64,000 bases of DNA from Gemmatimonadota bacterium (GCA_028287185.1 JAQBQD010000188.1:1-64000), one strand, 5' to 3'. Shown: positions 54,826 to 63,445, counted from the first letter of the stretch. Numbers and translations are program-made. Notes: generated by a model from the letters alone, not told the origin.

Positions 54826-55101
54826 CTGCTGCGCGGCCGGGGTCAAGAGCACTGGAGGCTCCCATCGACCGATGTGCAGGGCGGCGGCGCTCCGGACCGC
54901 ACCATGACGCAGGGACCCGCGTTTGCGGTGCGGAAGCAGACGAAGAGCCGGTTCGGGGAGATGCAGGATGCCGCGGGCGAGCTGATGTGCCTGACCGTCT
55001 CCAAGCGCGGCGCGCACGAGGGGGTGCGGCGGCTGGACGGCCGAGGGACGGCGGGGCAGGGAAGACGACGACAGTCGCGGATCACGAGCCCGCAGCTGCC
55101 G
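54826..55101. repeat. ~276-bp direct repeat, copy 1
   Basis: Matches 58302-58577 in the same orientation, 3475 bases apart, with long identical blocks such as the stretch from CGAAGAGCCGGTTC onward and GCTGATGTGCCTGACCGTC. I estimate over 85% identity with scattered substitutions and small indels that shift reading frames between the copies. Each copy can be read on the minus strand as an open frame ending C-T-S-V-D-G-x-L-Q-C-S, but frames are not equally conserved. No terminal inverted repeats or target duplications were seen. Origin unknown. Confidence 0.85.
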
Positions 55102-55255
55102 CCGTGCACCGAATTCGCCGCTGGGGTGCCGGTTCTTACCCTTGAACCACGGACCGTCGTTCGCGGATTTTCGAAGGATCCCACGATGTAGAATGCGTTC
55201 TATTTCGGCCGTATCTTGTGTAAGTACCACTCGTGGTGTATCTATTCCGCTCAAG

Positions 55256-56629
55256 ATGTCCCGTGTGACGCGGCGCAGGTCCCCCCTCCAGCGTAACGCC
55301 GTGCAACGGCCACGCGTGTGTCCCTATCCGTGGGCGGTTTCCTTCCGCCTCACGATGATGCTGGAACTCCTCGCCTGGGTCGCCTTCGCGCCCGCGGTCG
55401 CGAGCCAGCGCGTGTTTCCCGCGTCCGCAGACACTGCCTCGTTCACGCCGCGGGCCTGGTCGCGTCCGATGGCCGTGACGGGAGTTCCAGCGGGCCGCGG
55501 GCTCCAGAACCCCTCGCTCGCCTCGAAGGGGGACACGCTGTTCATCGCCGGCAACATCCTCCCGACGGACGCGCAGACTCCGCCGGATCCCCGGCCGATC
55601 GTGGTGCTCCGCTTCCCAGGAACCGCAATAGGGATCCCGCCGGGGACCTTCCACTTCGTCTATCCGCGGGGAGTGGTGGCGGGGGACGGAAGCTATCACC
55701 TGTTCTGGGGCGAGCCTGACGCCACGAAGCCGACCCGCGACTACTTTCCCGCCAGCTTCTCATCCGTATGGCACTCCCGCTTCGACGGTCGGGAGTGGTC
55801 GCCACCGGAACAGGTGGTTCGCGGTGTGACCGCATACTGGCAGTACCAGACGAACCCCGTGGCCGTCGATGGCGCGGGGCGGGTTCACGTTGTGGTTCCG
55901 CTGCTGGAGGCGACCGGGCCCGTTCTCGTTTACCTGCGGAGCCGGCGCGGCGGCTGGGACCGACAGGATTTCAAGGGTGTGTCGCTCTACGCGTCCCTGC
56001 TGGCGTGGCGCGGCGACTCGCTGGCGATCGCGTATACCGGCGTGGAGCCCGGGGAGCCGCAGGGACTCGCGCGGCTGCTCACCATGACGTCAGGGGATGG
56101 CGGCGCGCACTGGGCGCCACCGGGGCCGCACGGACTGCCTCCCGTTCGCGATCCCCAGGCGCCCACGCTCACGCGGTCGGCCGATGGAACGCTGCACCTG
56201 ATCTGGATCCAGGTGCAGGCCGGGGAGTTCTCACCTTCCGGTCTTGCAATGTGGGAGAGCGCCGACGGGGGTGAGTCGTGGCGGTCCGGGGGATGGCTCG
56301 CATATCCCGCGGTTGCCGCGCGGTTCGTCGCCATGTCCGGCGCATGCAGCGGCGCAGAGGCGATGGTGAGCGGATTCGACGGTGCGCAGACCTACGTGGA
56401 CCACGTGCAGTGGCACGCGGGTCGAGCCCGCAGCCGGCGCCTGTTCCCCGAAGCGGTGGACGCGCTCTGGGTGGGAGTGGGGCTCTCGGGCGACAGCATC
56501 CGGATGGTATGGTCATCCATCCGGCGGCGGTCGGAGCCGGTCGCCGCCTGGTCGGCAGCCAGCAAGGCCTGCTCCGCCGTCGGTGTGCCCGACGCGAACG
56601 GATCTCGGCGGGCGGCGAAGGAACGCTAG
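55256..56629 (+). CDS. Exported beta-propeller-like (BNR/sialidase-type) protein
   Basis: A protein of up to 457 residues I cannot name. An Arg-rich N region leads into a hydrophobic signal (M-M-L-E-L-L-A-W-V-A-F-A-P-A-V-A-S-Q). The mature part shows repeated blades of the exo-sialidase/BNR kind: N-P-S-L-A-S-K-G-D-T-L-F-I-A, N-P-V-A-V-D-G-A-G-R-V-H-V-V, T-L-T-R-S-A-D-G-T-L-H-L-I-W and W-E-S-A-D-G-G-E-S-W. Catalytic sialidase residues are not obvious. The start is uncertain: 55256, or 55355/55358 at the signal. Lower codon bias than neighbours. Confidence 0.65.
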   Translation: MSRVTRRRSPLQRNAVQRPRVCPYPWAVSFRLTMMLELLAWVAFAPAVASQRVFPASADTASFTPRAWSRPMAVTGVPAGRGLQNPSLASKGDTLFIAGNILPTDAQTPPDPRPIVVLRFPGTAIGIPPGTFHFVYPRGVVAGDGSYHLFWGEPDATKPTRDYFPASFSSVWHSRFDGREWSPPEQVVRGVTAYWQYQTNPVAVDGAGRVHVVVPLLEATGPVLVYLRSRRGGWDRQDFKGVSLYASLLAWRGDSLAIAYTGVEPGEPQGLARLLTMTSGDGGAHWAPPGPHGLPPVRDPQAPTLTRSADGTLHLIWIQVQAGEFSPSGLAMWESADGGESWRSGGWLAYPAVAARFVAMSGACSGAEAMVSGFDGAQTYVDHVQWHAGRARSRRLFPEAVDALWVGVGLSGDSIRMVWSSIRRRSEPVAAWSAASKACSAVGVPDANGSRRAAKER

Positions 56630-56708
56630 ACCGCAGCGAGGCGTCTTCCCTGTGCAGTCGCTTTCCCTGTGCCGTCGCGCCTTTCCTCACCTTCCAACCG
56701 ACTCCGCC

Positions 56709-57755
56709 ATGGTTCTGCTGATGCGAACGCACCGACGGCTGCTGATCCTGGCGGCCGTCTCGGCCCTGGCGGCGTGCGCGCCCGATCGCGCCACCGTGCC
56801 CGCTCCTCAGCCACGGCAGCCGACCGCCCGTGAGCTTCGGGAATACAGCGAGCTGGTCGGGATGGTGGCATCGCATGCGGAAGCCTACGCACGCACGCAT
56901 TCGGCTCCGGACGCCGCGCTGGACGGGCTCACGTCCGACGAGATGCGGAAGCGCGTTCAGGCCCTTACCGCGATGGCCGCCGAGATGCGCAGGCGCGGGA
57001 GGGAGGCAGAGGAGTACGCCATGGGCAGGCGATCCGGTCCCGTGTCGAACCTGGTGGCGGACAACGTCGCCGCGGGAGGGTCGATCTTCGACGTGGATGG
57101 CACCTTCTCGTGGATCAACATCGACGGGGGAGGGAAAGCCGAGGCCTTCACGCACCTCAAAGCTCCCGCACAGATCGCCCATACGATGAGCATCAACATC
57201 TCCGGATCATCAACCTGGGCGTTCTCGGACGAGCAGGACACCGGGCTCATTCCGACGACGGGCTACTACTCCAGCGCAGATCTCCCTTTCGTGGCCTGTT
57301 TCGAGGCCGCTGCAACCGGAACAGTCTCGACGCAGCACAAGGCCGGTTGGACGGTCGCCGGCCTCGGGTTGCAGTCCGCGTCCATGAACACGCACAGCGA
57401 AAACGCCTGTGACCCACAGCACCTCCCGTGCTACCAGATGCCGCGCCTGCCCGGCATGAACGGTGGCGGTGGCGTGCTGGGCGGTCCGAATGACAACGGC
57501 TATTCCGACGCCTACGATCCGTACGCGAGCGGCTCCGACTGCTCAGACACCGGCGGCGACGGAAGCATCGGAAGCGGGATCCAGTTCGTGCCCGGGGACT
57601 ATACTGGAGGCGAGACCGTGGGGTGGTCTACAGGCATCGGCAATGGTGGCGCCAGCGCATGCGGGCTCGCGGCACAGGTCGAGTACGTATGCGTCGAAGT
57701 GCTGGTCGGTACGGAGTGGAAGGACTGGGGGTGCGGGTATGTCACGACGTGCTGA
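56709..57755 (+). CDS. Cys-rich exported lipoprotein, unknown function
   Basis: A 348-residue lipoprotein (L-A-A-C at ~21-24). Residues ~35-120 are helical and charged; ~125-235 are beta-rich with T-F-S-W-I-N-I-D-G and I-N-I-S-G-S-S-T-W-A-F-S-D-E; the last 110 residues are Gly/Ser/Asp-rich with several Cys (N-A-C-D, L-P-C-Y, D-C-S-D, and C-G-Y-V-T-T-C at the end). The domain order suggests a surface adhesin or binding protein, without known family. It follows the BNR-like gene by 79 bases. Confidence 0.65.
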   Translation: MVLLMRTHRRLLILAAVSALAACAPDRATVPAPQPRQPTARELREYSELVGMVASHAEAYARTHSAPDAALDGLTSDEMRKRVQALTAMAAEMRRRGREAEEYAMGRRSGPVSNLVADNVAAGGSIFDVDGTFSWINIDGGGKAEAFTHLKAPAQIAHTMSINISGSSTWAFSDEQDTGLIPTTGYYSSADLPFVACFEAAATGTVSTQHKAGWTVAGLGLQSASMNTHSENACDPQHLPCYQMPRLPGMNGGGGVLGGPNDNGYSDAYDPYASGSDCSDTGGDGSIGSGIQFVPGDYTGGETVGWSTGIGNGGASACGLAAQVEYVCVEVLVGTEWKDWGCGYVTTC

Positions 57756-57813
57756 GGCCTCTCCGAAATGAATCCACGCGACTGAATCCACAACCCATGA
57801 CCTTGAGACTTCG

Positions 57814-58290
57814 ATGGTTGGTCTGACCCGCCTCGCCTTGGCCGGCATGCTGGCCGCGTCAGCGATGCGTCCGTCTGCCGCAGCCCAGGCCCCGTGGGTA
57901 AGGCCTGCTCCTCGGGTTCCCGTCACAATCGTCCTCATGCCCTCCGACTTCGCGGGGCAACCCTTTGTCGTGCAACGGAGCATCACCCCCTCTCCTCACG
58001 ACTTGATCCTGCTCAGCGCGGGTGCGTCTGCCGAGGACCTGTCGGACGCCATCACCTCGCTGCTGGTACTCCGCCAGTCTTCCGGTGACCTCCCTTCCGC
58101 GGCCGCAACCATGCGGGTGCATCGGAAGCCAGGTGCCGCCACCGCACGCCGGAGGCAGTTTCCGTGGACGCACCGCGTGTTCAACGACCTGCATCATGCG
58201 ACGCGGGCTCCCGTCGCGGGAATCGGCTACGCTCGCACCGTCGTAATCTTCTTGCCGTCTCATACTCATCGGCCACGAGAGCGGAACTAG
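57814..58290 (+). CDS. Small exported protein, unknown function
   Basis: A 158-residue protein with a signal peptide (M-V-G-L-T-R-L-A-L-A-G-M-L-A-A-S-A, cleavage near A-A-A-Q). The mature region has V-T-I-V-L-M-P-S-D-F-A-G-Q-P-F-V-V-Q-R and I-T-S-L-L-V-L-R-Q-S-S-G-D, then a basic C terminus. It resembles no family I know. It is the third gene of the module lying between the two direct repeats, and its stop is 12 bases from copy 2. Confidence 0.55.
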   Translation: MVGLTRLALAGMLAASAMRPSAAAQAPWVRPAPRVPVTIVLMPSDFAGQPFVVQRSITPSPHDLILLSAGASAEDLSDAITSLLVLRQSSGDLPSAAATMRVHRKPGAATARRRQFPWTHRVFNDLHHATRAPVAGIGYARTVVIFLPSHTHRPRERN

Positions 58291-58301
58291 ACGCCGGGCC
58301 C

Positions 58302-58577
58302 TCCTGCGCGGCCACGGTCAAGAGCACTGGAGGTTCCCATCGACCGATGTGCAGGGCGGCGCCGCTCCGGACCGCACCGCGAACGCAGGGACCCGCGTTT
58401 GCGGTGCGGAGAGGCGAAGAGCCGGTTCCGGGAGATGCAGGATGCCGCGGGCGAGCTGATGTGCCTGACCGTCTCCAAGCGCGGCGCGCACGAGGGGGTG
58501 CGGCGGCTGGACGGCTGAGGGACGGCGGGGCAGGGAAGACACGACGGCAGCCGCGGACTCACGCCCGCGGCTGCCGT
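58302..58577. repeat. ~276-bp direct repeat, copy 2
   Basis: Second copy of the element at 54826-55101 (same strand). It ends in a perfect 13-bp hairpin that is largely decayed in copy 1. Between the copies lie three exported-protein genes, so recombination between them would delete or circularise about 3.5 kb. Confidence 0.85.
58544..58577 (-). terminator. Terminator hairpin in repeat copy 2
   Basis: Arms ACGGCAGCCGCGG (58544-58556) and 58565-58577 pair perfectly with an 8-base loop. It lies 61 bases past the stop of the minus-strand gene at 58639 and could end its transcript; T tract weak. Confidence 0.6.
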
Positions 58578-58638
58578 TCTGTATGGTCCGATCCCACCTC
58601 TGTGAGTGCGCGCGGAAGAACCACGGGACTCGCTGAGC

Positions 58639-59130
58639 CTACGCGTCCGCCCGCGTGAAGTCCATCGTCCAGTTGGTTTCCCACGTGGCGCCGCCGTCCA
58701 CGGAGAAGGCCTGCTCCCAGCGGCACTGCGCGGGGCCGGCGTTGTGCCATGTGAAGCGCACGCGTACGGGCTTGCCGTCGTCCGTATCGTCGCCGTAGAA
58801 CTCGCCGCGCGCGCCGGTGAAGCGGCCGACCACCGGTGGGAAGAGCACGCCGTCGCGGCTGTTGGCCCAGTACAGCGACCACTCCTGGTGCTTGCGGTCG
58901 AACAGGCGCAGGGTGATGCCCGACCAGCCCTTGGTCGGAAAGCGCATCTGCTCCAGGTTGCCGATCCCGTCCACCAGTGCCGCCACCTCGTTGGTGCCGG
59001 GAAACTCATCCCACGCGTCGCTGCCCACCCACCGCTGCTCCAGCCGCCGGTTGGCGACGTTCCAGCTCCCGATCAGGAAGTCGAAGTCGTTCGCGCCGCT
59101 CGGCGCCTGCGTCTCGGTTTCGGTCTGCAT
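58639..59130 (-). CDS. Calycin/DUF1579-like protein
   Basis: A 163-residue soluble protein. It opens with D-F-D-F-L-I-G-S-W-N-V-A-N-R-R-L (~16-31), the G-x-W beta-strand signature of lipocalin-like/nitrobindin/DUF1579 barrels, and continues with repeated strands such as L-R-L-F-D-R-K-H-Q-E-W-S-L-Y-W-A and G-E-F-Y-G-D-D. The ligand is unknown; no haem His can be fixed. The start M-Q-T-E-T at 59130 drops a Cys/Arg-rich extension. Confidence 0.75.
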   Translation of the reverse strand: MQTETETQAPSGANDFDFLIGSWNVANRRLEQRWVGSDAWDEFPGTNEVAALVDGIGNLEQMRFPTKGWSGITLRLFDRKHQEWSLYWANSRDGVLFPPVVGRFTGARGEFYGDDTDDGKPVRVRFTWHNAGPAQCRWEQAFSVDGGATWETNWTMDFTRADA

Positions 59131-59277
59131 CGTGGGTCGTCCTCGGCAGGGGCATCGTTCCGGCGTTAGCCGTACATCCACCGAAGATTAGCTCCCAACC
59201 GACATCGCGGACAGTGCCAGTCCACGACGGATCGACCATACCACATCATCCGAAACGGCGAGCCCGAAACCCGGCGA

Positions 59278-60435
59278 TCAGGATGTGCGCAGGTCAATCC
59301 GCACGTCGCGCGTCTCCGCGCCGCCCTCGGCGAAGGCGAGCAGCGTAGCGCCCTCCTCCGCGACGGCGGCCTCGTCGGCTGCGGAGAGCGAGGCGAAGGT
59401 CTGGATGGCGAGCACGGCGGCGGACTTCTCGCGCGTGATCTTCCACGTCGCGCCCACGTAGCCGTCGAGGAGGACTGTGCCGAAGGTCATGCCGTTGGCG
59501 GTGTAGAGGCCGCGGCGGTGCTCGTCGGAGACGATGCGCGAGCGGTCGTCGTGCGAGAGCAGCGCGTTGTCGTACTCGGGGAGGAATCGCGGCGGGGCGG
59601 GCGTCTCCGGGTCCGGCCGCGGCGCGTTCGGCAGATCGAACAGCTCGCGGCCGCGCTCGTCGCGGAAGGTGGCGAGGCGCGGGCGCAGGCGGTCCATCAC
59701 CTCGCGCAGCCCCGTGAGCCCGCACCACGCCTGCGCGTCCGCCACGCTCGCGGGGCCGAACGCCGCCAGATAGCGCATCACCATCTCGTCCACAGACGGG
59801 TTCGCGGCGAGCGGGCGGCCCAGCCAGTGCTCGGCGGTGGTGTGCATGGCGAGCCCGCCTCCGCGCCACAGCCCGCGCGGCGGCACCTGCACCAGCGCGG
59901 CGCCCGTGCGCACCGCCTGCGCGAGCGCGTCGGCGTCCGCGTCGGGCCAGCGCTCCCGCAGCCGCGCGCCCAGCTCCGCGAAGGTTCGTGGCCGCTCCTC
60001 CACCAGCGCGCGCCCGGCGGCGACGACGGCATCCATGGCCGCGCCCTGCAGCCGGCGGCCTTGGTTGCCACGGAAGGTGCGGTCGTGCACCGGCTGCGTC
60101 AGCGGACGCAGCGTAAGGCAGTCGTCCGCGGAAACGAGGTGGATGGTGCCGCGCATGACGGACACGCGCACCACGCGGCGCTCCGTCATCAGCCGCGACA
60201 GCTCCTCCGGATCGAAGCCCACCAGCCGCGACCAGAGGCCGGTGTACGGCGTGTCCGGCACCTGCGCCTGCATGCCCACCAGGTGCTCGACGGCAGCCAG
60301 CGCCGTCCGCCGTTCGCGCCGCAGAAGCATCTGCCGCGCGAGCAGGGCGCGGTTCAGCGCGCGGCCGCTCAACACCTCGCCGGAGCTTCCGACGACGGCA
60401 GTTCCGCTCGACTTGGCGCGTTTCGGTTTCGGCAT
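59278..60435 (-). CDS. AlkZ/YcaQ-like winged-helix protein (HTH_42)
   Basis: A 385-residue protein of the HTH_42 superfamily, whose characterised members (AlkZ, YcaQ) are DNA glycosylases that unhook interstrand crosslinks. It has R-A-L-N-R-A-L-L-A-R-Q-M-L-L-R-R, the catalytic-motif region V-G-M-Q-A-Q-V-P (~53-60; Q-x-Q type), V-S-V-M-R-G-T-I-H-L-V, and the C-terminal L-P-E-Y-D-N-A-L-L-S-H-D-D-R. Family assignment is firm; glycosylase activity is inferred. Start 60435 has GGAAAGG directly upstream. Confidence 0.85.
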   Translation of the reverse strand: MPKPKRAKSSGTAVVGSSGEVLSGRALNRALLARQMLLRRERRTALAAVEHLVGMQAQVPDTPYTGLWSRLVGFDPEELSRLMTERRVVRVSVMRGTIHLVSADDCLTLRPLTQPVHDRTFRGNQGRRLQGAAMDAVVAAGRALVEERPRTFAELGARLRERWPDADADALAQAVRTGAALVQVPPRGLWRGGGLAMHTTAEHWLGRPLAANPSVDEMVMRYLAAFGPASVADAQAWCGLTGLREVMDRLRPRLATFRDERGRELFDLPNAPRPDPETPAPPRFLPEYDNALLSHDDRSRIVSDEHRRGLYTANGMTFGTVLLDGYVGATWKITREKSAAVLAIQTFASLSAADEAAVAEEGATLLAFAEGGAETRDVRIDLRTS

Positions 60436-60544
60436 CCTTTCCGTAGGTCGGATCACGCTCGTCGCGCCCGCAGCCATCGCCCGCGCGACGTTTGACGATT
60501 GGCGTTCAGGGGCTCGGGGAGATTACGGTCGCCATCCGTAGTAG

Positions 60545-60724
60545 ATGGATGCGATGGGGCCCGGGCCAGCTCCGGCGACATCTTCTGCATCAGCGCGGTG
60601 CCGTGCGTCCCCAGCGACCAGGGGACCTGCGGCGGCAGCTGCGACCTGCGCCGGACAGAACATGTGCGGCAACTGGAGCTGCGGCTATCCCGTCTGCCAG
60701 ACCCACTGTCCCGTGACCGCCTGA
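60545..60724 (+). pseudogene. Frameshifted Cys-rich peptide (RiPP precursor relic?)
   Basis: Codon bias switches frame near 60640-60650. Up to there the good frame reads S-S-G-D-I-F-C-I-S-A-V-P-C-V-P-S-D and G-T-C-G-G-S-C-D; after it, the next frame reads T-C-A-G-Q-N-M-C-G-N-W-S-C-G-Y-P-V-C-Q-T-H-C-P-V-T-A and stops at 60722. Joined, this would be a core with at least ten Cys, many preceded by Ser or Thr as in the array at 16.4-17.5 kb. No conserved leader remains upstream. A hairpin follows the stop by 22 bases. Confidence 0.45.
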
Positions 60725-60746
60725 TCCAGCGCTGGCGACCGAGGCA

Positions 60747-60777
60747 GGGGGCCCCGTTCCAGCCGGGACGCGGCCCC
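60747..60777 (+). terminator. Hairpin after the peptide relic
   Basis: GGGGCC (inside 60747-60753) pairs with GGCCCC (60772-60777), and an inner CGTTCC/GGGACG stem closes over AGCC. It lies just past the relic stop and looks like the remnant of its terminator. Confidence 0.45.
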
Positions 60778-60849
60778 TCGCCGTTTCGGGTCGCGCGGAC
60801 GGGGAAGGACGTCCGCGCGGCCGGCCTGTGACGTCGCCTGGCACCCGCG

Positions 60850-61665
60850 CTACAGCCAGACGAGGTCGACGTCGGCGGCGTCCTGCACCACCGAGGCGTA
60901 CAGCTCCTCCAGCGTACCGCCGCCCAGCTTTCCGGCGATTCCTGCCTTGGCCTGCTGTGTGGGGCCGGCGACCACCACGCGGCCCTTCTCGAGGATCGCG
61001 ATGCGGTCGCAGATCTCGTCCACGGCGTCGATCAGGTGCGAGCTGAGCAGCACCGATCCCCCGTCCGCGGCGTAGCGCACCAGCAGGCGCTTGAGCTTGC
61101 GGACGATGAGGGGATCCAGCGTCTCGAACGGCTCGTCCAGCACCAGCAGCCGCGGCGCGTGCACCATCGCAGCCGCAAGGCCCAGGCGCTTCTGCATGCC
61201 GGTGCTGAACCCGTCCACCAGCCGGTCGCGCGCGCCCTCCAGGTCGAACAGCGCCAGCAGGTCGCGCGTGCGGCGCTCGCCCTCCGCGTCCGGCACGCCG
61301 CAGGCCTCCGCCACGTAGCGCAGGGTCTCGTACGGCGTCAGGTAGGCGAACAGCGCCGGCTCGGAGAGCAGCCAGCCGGTGGACTGCTTGATCTCCGTCG
61401 CCCCGTCCGCGAATCCCATCCCCAGCACCCGCACCTGCCCCGCGTCCGGCCGAAGCAGGCCGGCGAGCAGGCGGATGGACGTGCTCTTCCCCGCGCCGTT
61501 GCGGCCGATGAGGCCCGTGATGCTGCCCGCCGGCACCGCCAGCGACACGCCGTCCAGCGCCTGCACGCCGCCGAAGCGCACGGAGACGGCCTCCAGCGCC
61601 AGCGCGTCCGCGGGCGCGGCGTCAGCGTGCGGAGCCACGGGCGCGGCGGAGGTTTGCGGCGGCAT
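60850..61665 (-). CDS. ABC transporter ATP-binding protein
   Basis: A 271-residue ATPase of the ABC-2 exporter type. Walker A G-R-N-G-A-G-K-S-T (~54-62), signature F-S-T-G-M-Q-K-R-L-G, Walker B L-L-V-L-D-E-P-F-E-T-L-D and switch-His S-S-H-L-I-D. An unstructured ~20-residue N terminus precedes the domain. Its start overlaps the permease by 44 bases. The cargo is unknown; the nearby Cys-rich relic raises the possibility of peptide export. Confidence 0.92.
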   Translation of the reverse strand: MPPQTSAAPVAPHADAAPADALALEAVSVRFGGVQALDGVSLAVPAGSITGLIGRNGAGKSTSIRLLAGLLRPDAGQVRVLGMGFADGATEIKQSTGWLLSEPALFAYLTPYETLRYVAEACGVPDAEGERRTRDLLALFDLEGARDRLVDGFSTGMQKRLGLAAAMVHAPRLLVLDEPFETLDPLIVRKLKRLLVRYAADGGSVLLSSHLIDAVDEICDRIAILEKGRVVVAGPTQQAKAGIAGKLGGGTLEELYASVVQDAADVDLVWL

Positions 61666-63097
61666 AGAGCAGCAGGTGCGTGAGCGATGCGAGAAGGACG
61701 GACGGCCAGGCGTCCGCGTGCGGCGAGGCGGCGGAGAGAACGAGGCGCCACGCGAGCAGGACGGCCGCCGCGGCGGCCATGCAGGCGATGTACGAAGCCA
61801 GCAGCAGCATGCCGGCGCCGGCGGACCCCGCTCCGCCCATCTCGCCGACCAGGCGCCCGGGATACAGCGCCCGCGGCTGCCGCAGCGAGAAGCGGTCGCC
61901 CGCGACGGTGAAGAGCAGGAAGACCGATGCGCCGTACGCCGTCCACAGCAGCAGCGCGCCGGGCCGCCAACCGCCCGCCGGCGGCGAGCTGCGCAGCACG
62001 GCCGCCAGCACGAACGCGGCGCCGACGATCGCCACGGCGCCGGCGAGCACCGCCGCATGGCGCATGCGCAGCGCGCGGTGGATGGAGCCCGGCAGCAGCG
62101 CGTGGCGCGTCATTCCGCCCATCGGCACGTCGGTGCCCAGCAGGTTGTACGCGGCGCCGATCCACAGCAGGAAGCCGGCGATCACCAGCGGCGCGTTGCC
62201 CGACGATGCCGCCGCGGCGCCGCACAGCAGCAGGAACGCGTGGTTGGCCCAGAACAGCGGGATGCGCAGCGTGGCCGCCAGCTCCCGCGCGAACGCCGCC
62301 GGCGCACGCGGCGCCAGCACCCGCGCCACGCGGGCGACCGCGCCGGTCAGCAAGCGTGCCCGGGGTGCGCGTGGGGATGCCTGCGGCGGATGCGTCGCCG
62401 TCCAAGCGGCGAGCGCCCCCATCGCCAGCATCACCGCCACCGCCAGCCCGGCCGCCACACCCGCGTCCGCCGGAGAGCCGCCGTTGATCAGCAGCACGCG
62501 CCATCCGCCGACGCGCGCCGCATCGAGGCCCGCGAGCGTCGGGCGCAGGCGGCCGAACCCGAAGAACGCGGATGCGGCGGCCCAGAGCGCGAGCGTCGCC
62601 GGGAGGTACAGCAGCGCGGACGACGAGGCGCGGAGCCGCGCTTCCAGCACCTCGCCCGCGAGCAGCGCCGCCGCCGTCCACGCGGCGAGCTGGACGCCGG
62701 TGAGGAGCGCGGTGGACGCGCCGAGGCCCAGCGTACCGACGCCGGCCAGGGCCCACCCGAGTGCGACCAGGCACAGCACCAGGCGGAAGGGATTGCCCAG
62801 CATCGGCCCCGCCATCGCCAGCGTCGCCGGACGCAGCGGCAGCAGGCGAATGCGCGTGGGGGCGAGCAGGCTGGCTGTACGGAGCTGGATGGGGAGCAGC
62901 GCCGCCGTCAGCAGCGCGGCGCCGAACAGCGCGGAGAGGACGACGGCGCGGCTGGGCGCGCCGTCGGTGCGAAGCGTCTGCACGCCGTCCATCGCCGCGA
63001 ACGCCGCCAGCACCGGCAGAAGCAGGGTGTCCTGCCGCCACGAGCGCGTGGTGATGCGCCACCACATCCGGGCGACGAGGCGAAGCTGGCCGGTCAT
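61622..63097 (-). CDS. ABC-2-type permease
   Basis: A 491-residue membrane protein with around twelve hydrophobic segments spread over its length, partner of the overlapping ATPase. No recognisable cargo domain. The first part, L-R-L-V-A-R-M-W-W-R-I-T-T-R-S-W, is an amphipathic cytosolic start typical of ABC-2 permeases. ATG 63097 was preferred to an upstream start at 63172 that would add a basic Pro/Ala stretch. The closest family is not identifiable by eye. Confidence 0.78.
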   Translation of the reverse strand: MTGQLRLVARMWWRITTRSWRQDTLLLPVLAAFAAMDGVQTLRTDGAPSRAVVLSALFGAALLTAALLPIQLRTASLLAPTRIRLLPLRPATLAMAGPMLGNPFRLVLCLVALGWALAGVGTLGLGASTALLTGVQLAAWTAAALLAGEVLEARLRASSSALLYLPATLALWAAASAFFGFGRLRPTLAGLDAARVGGWRVLLINGGSPADAGVAAGLAVAVMLAMGALAAWTATHPPQASPRAPRARLLTGAVARVARVLAPRAPAAFARELAATLRIPLFWANHAFLLLCGAAAASSGNAPLVIAGFLLWIGAAYNLLGTDVPMGGMTRHALLPGSIHRALRMRHAAVLAGAVAIVGAAFVLAAVLRSSPPAGGWRPGALLLWTAYGASVFLLFTVAGDRFSLRQPRALYPGRLVGEMGGAGSAGAGMLLLASYIACMAAAAAVLLAWRLVLSAASPHADAWPSVLLASLTHLLLYAAANLRRARGSAR

Positions 63098-63295
63098 CCT
63101 GTGCCGTGGTTTCGCGCGGACGTCGGCCGGCGCGTGAGCCGGCGGCGGGGCGCGCACATGGTAGCACCGCATGCGACCGGGGGACAGGGACGCACGATGG
63201 GACCCCCGGCGCGTGGCGCGGAGATCCCATCGTCAACCTGTCCTGCGGTGCGGCGGCCGCTCAGGCGCGTGCGTCCAAGGGCTCGCCGCGGTTCC

Positions 63296-63352
63296 TCAGT
63301 AGGCCGGCGTGGCCCACAGGAGGAGGATCGCAGCCGCGATGAGAAGAGGCAT
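63296..63352 (-). CDS. 18-residue hydrophobic peptide
   Basis: ATG at 63352 to TGA at 63296. The peptide M-P-L-L-I-A-A-A-I-L-L-L-W-A-T-P-A-Y is entirely hydrophobic, long enough for one short membrane helix. AAGGAGCAGAAG directly precedes the ATG, one of the strongest ribosome sites in the window, and a good promoter lies 65 bases upstream. It may be a leader peptide or a membrane micropeptide linked to the ABC operon that begins 199 bases downstream. Function unknown. Confidence 0.5.
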   Translation of the reverse strand: MPLLIAAAILLLWATPAY

Positions 63353-63416
63353 CTTCTGCTCCTTGGTTGGGGGTGGATGGAAGGGCGAAGCATGCGCCTC
63401 GCATATTGGTGCGGCA

Positions 63417-63445
63417 AATGTATGTAAACACCCGTATGGTGGCAA
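63417..63445 (-). promoter_or_regulatory. Putative sigma-70 promoter
   Basis: On the minus strand TTGCCA (63445-63440), 17 bases, then TACATT (63422-63417). The same TACATT -10 word occurs at the argC promoter. It faces the 18-residue peptide and ABC operon. Confidence 0.5.

Larger units (their letters stand above)
60436..60849. other. Spacer with Cys-rich peptide relic
   Basis: The 414 bases between the glycosylase-like start and the ABC ATPase stop hold the frameshifted Cys-rich frame at 60545-60724 and a hairpin at 60747-60777. Nothing else is convincing. Confidence 0.45.

Noticed and set aside
54826-55101. Repeat copies as an intact insertion sequence
   Set aside because: No transposase, terminal inverted repeats or target-site duplication, and the length (~276 bp) is too short.
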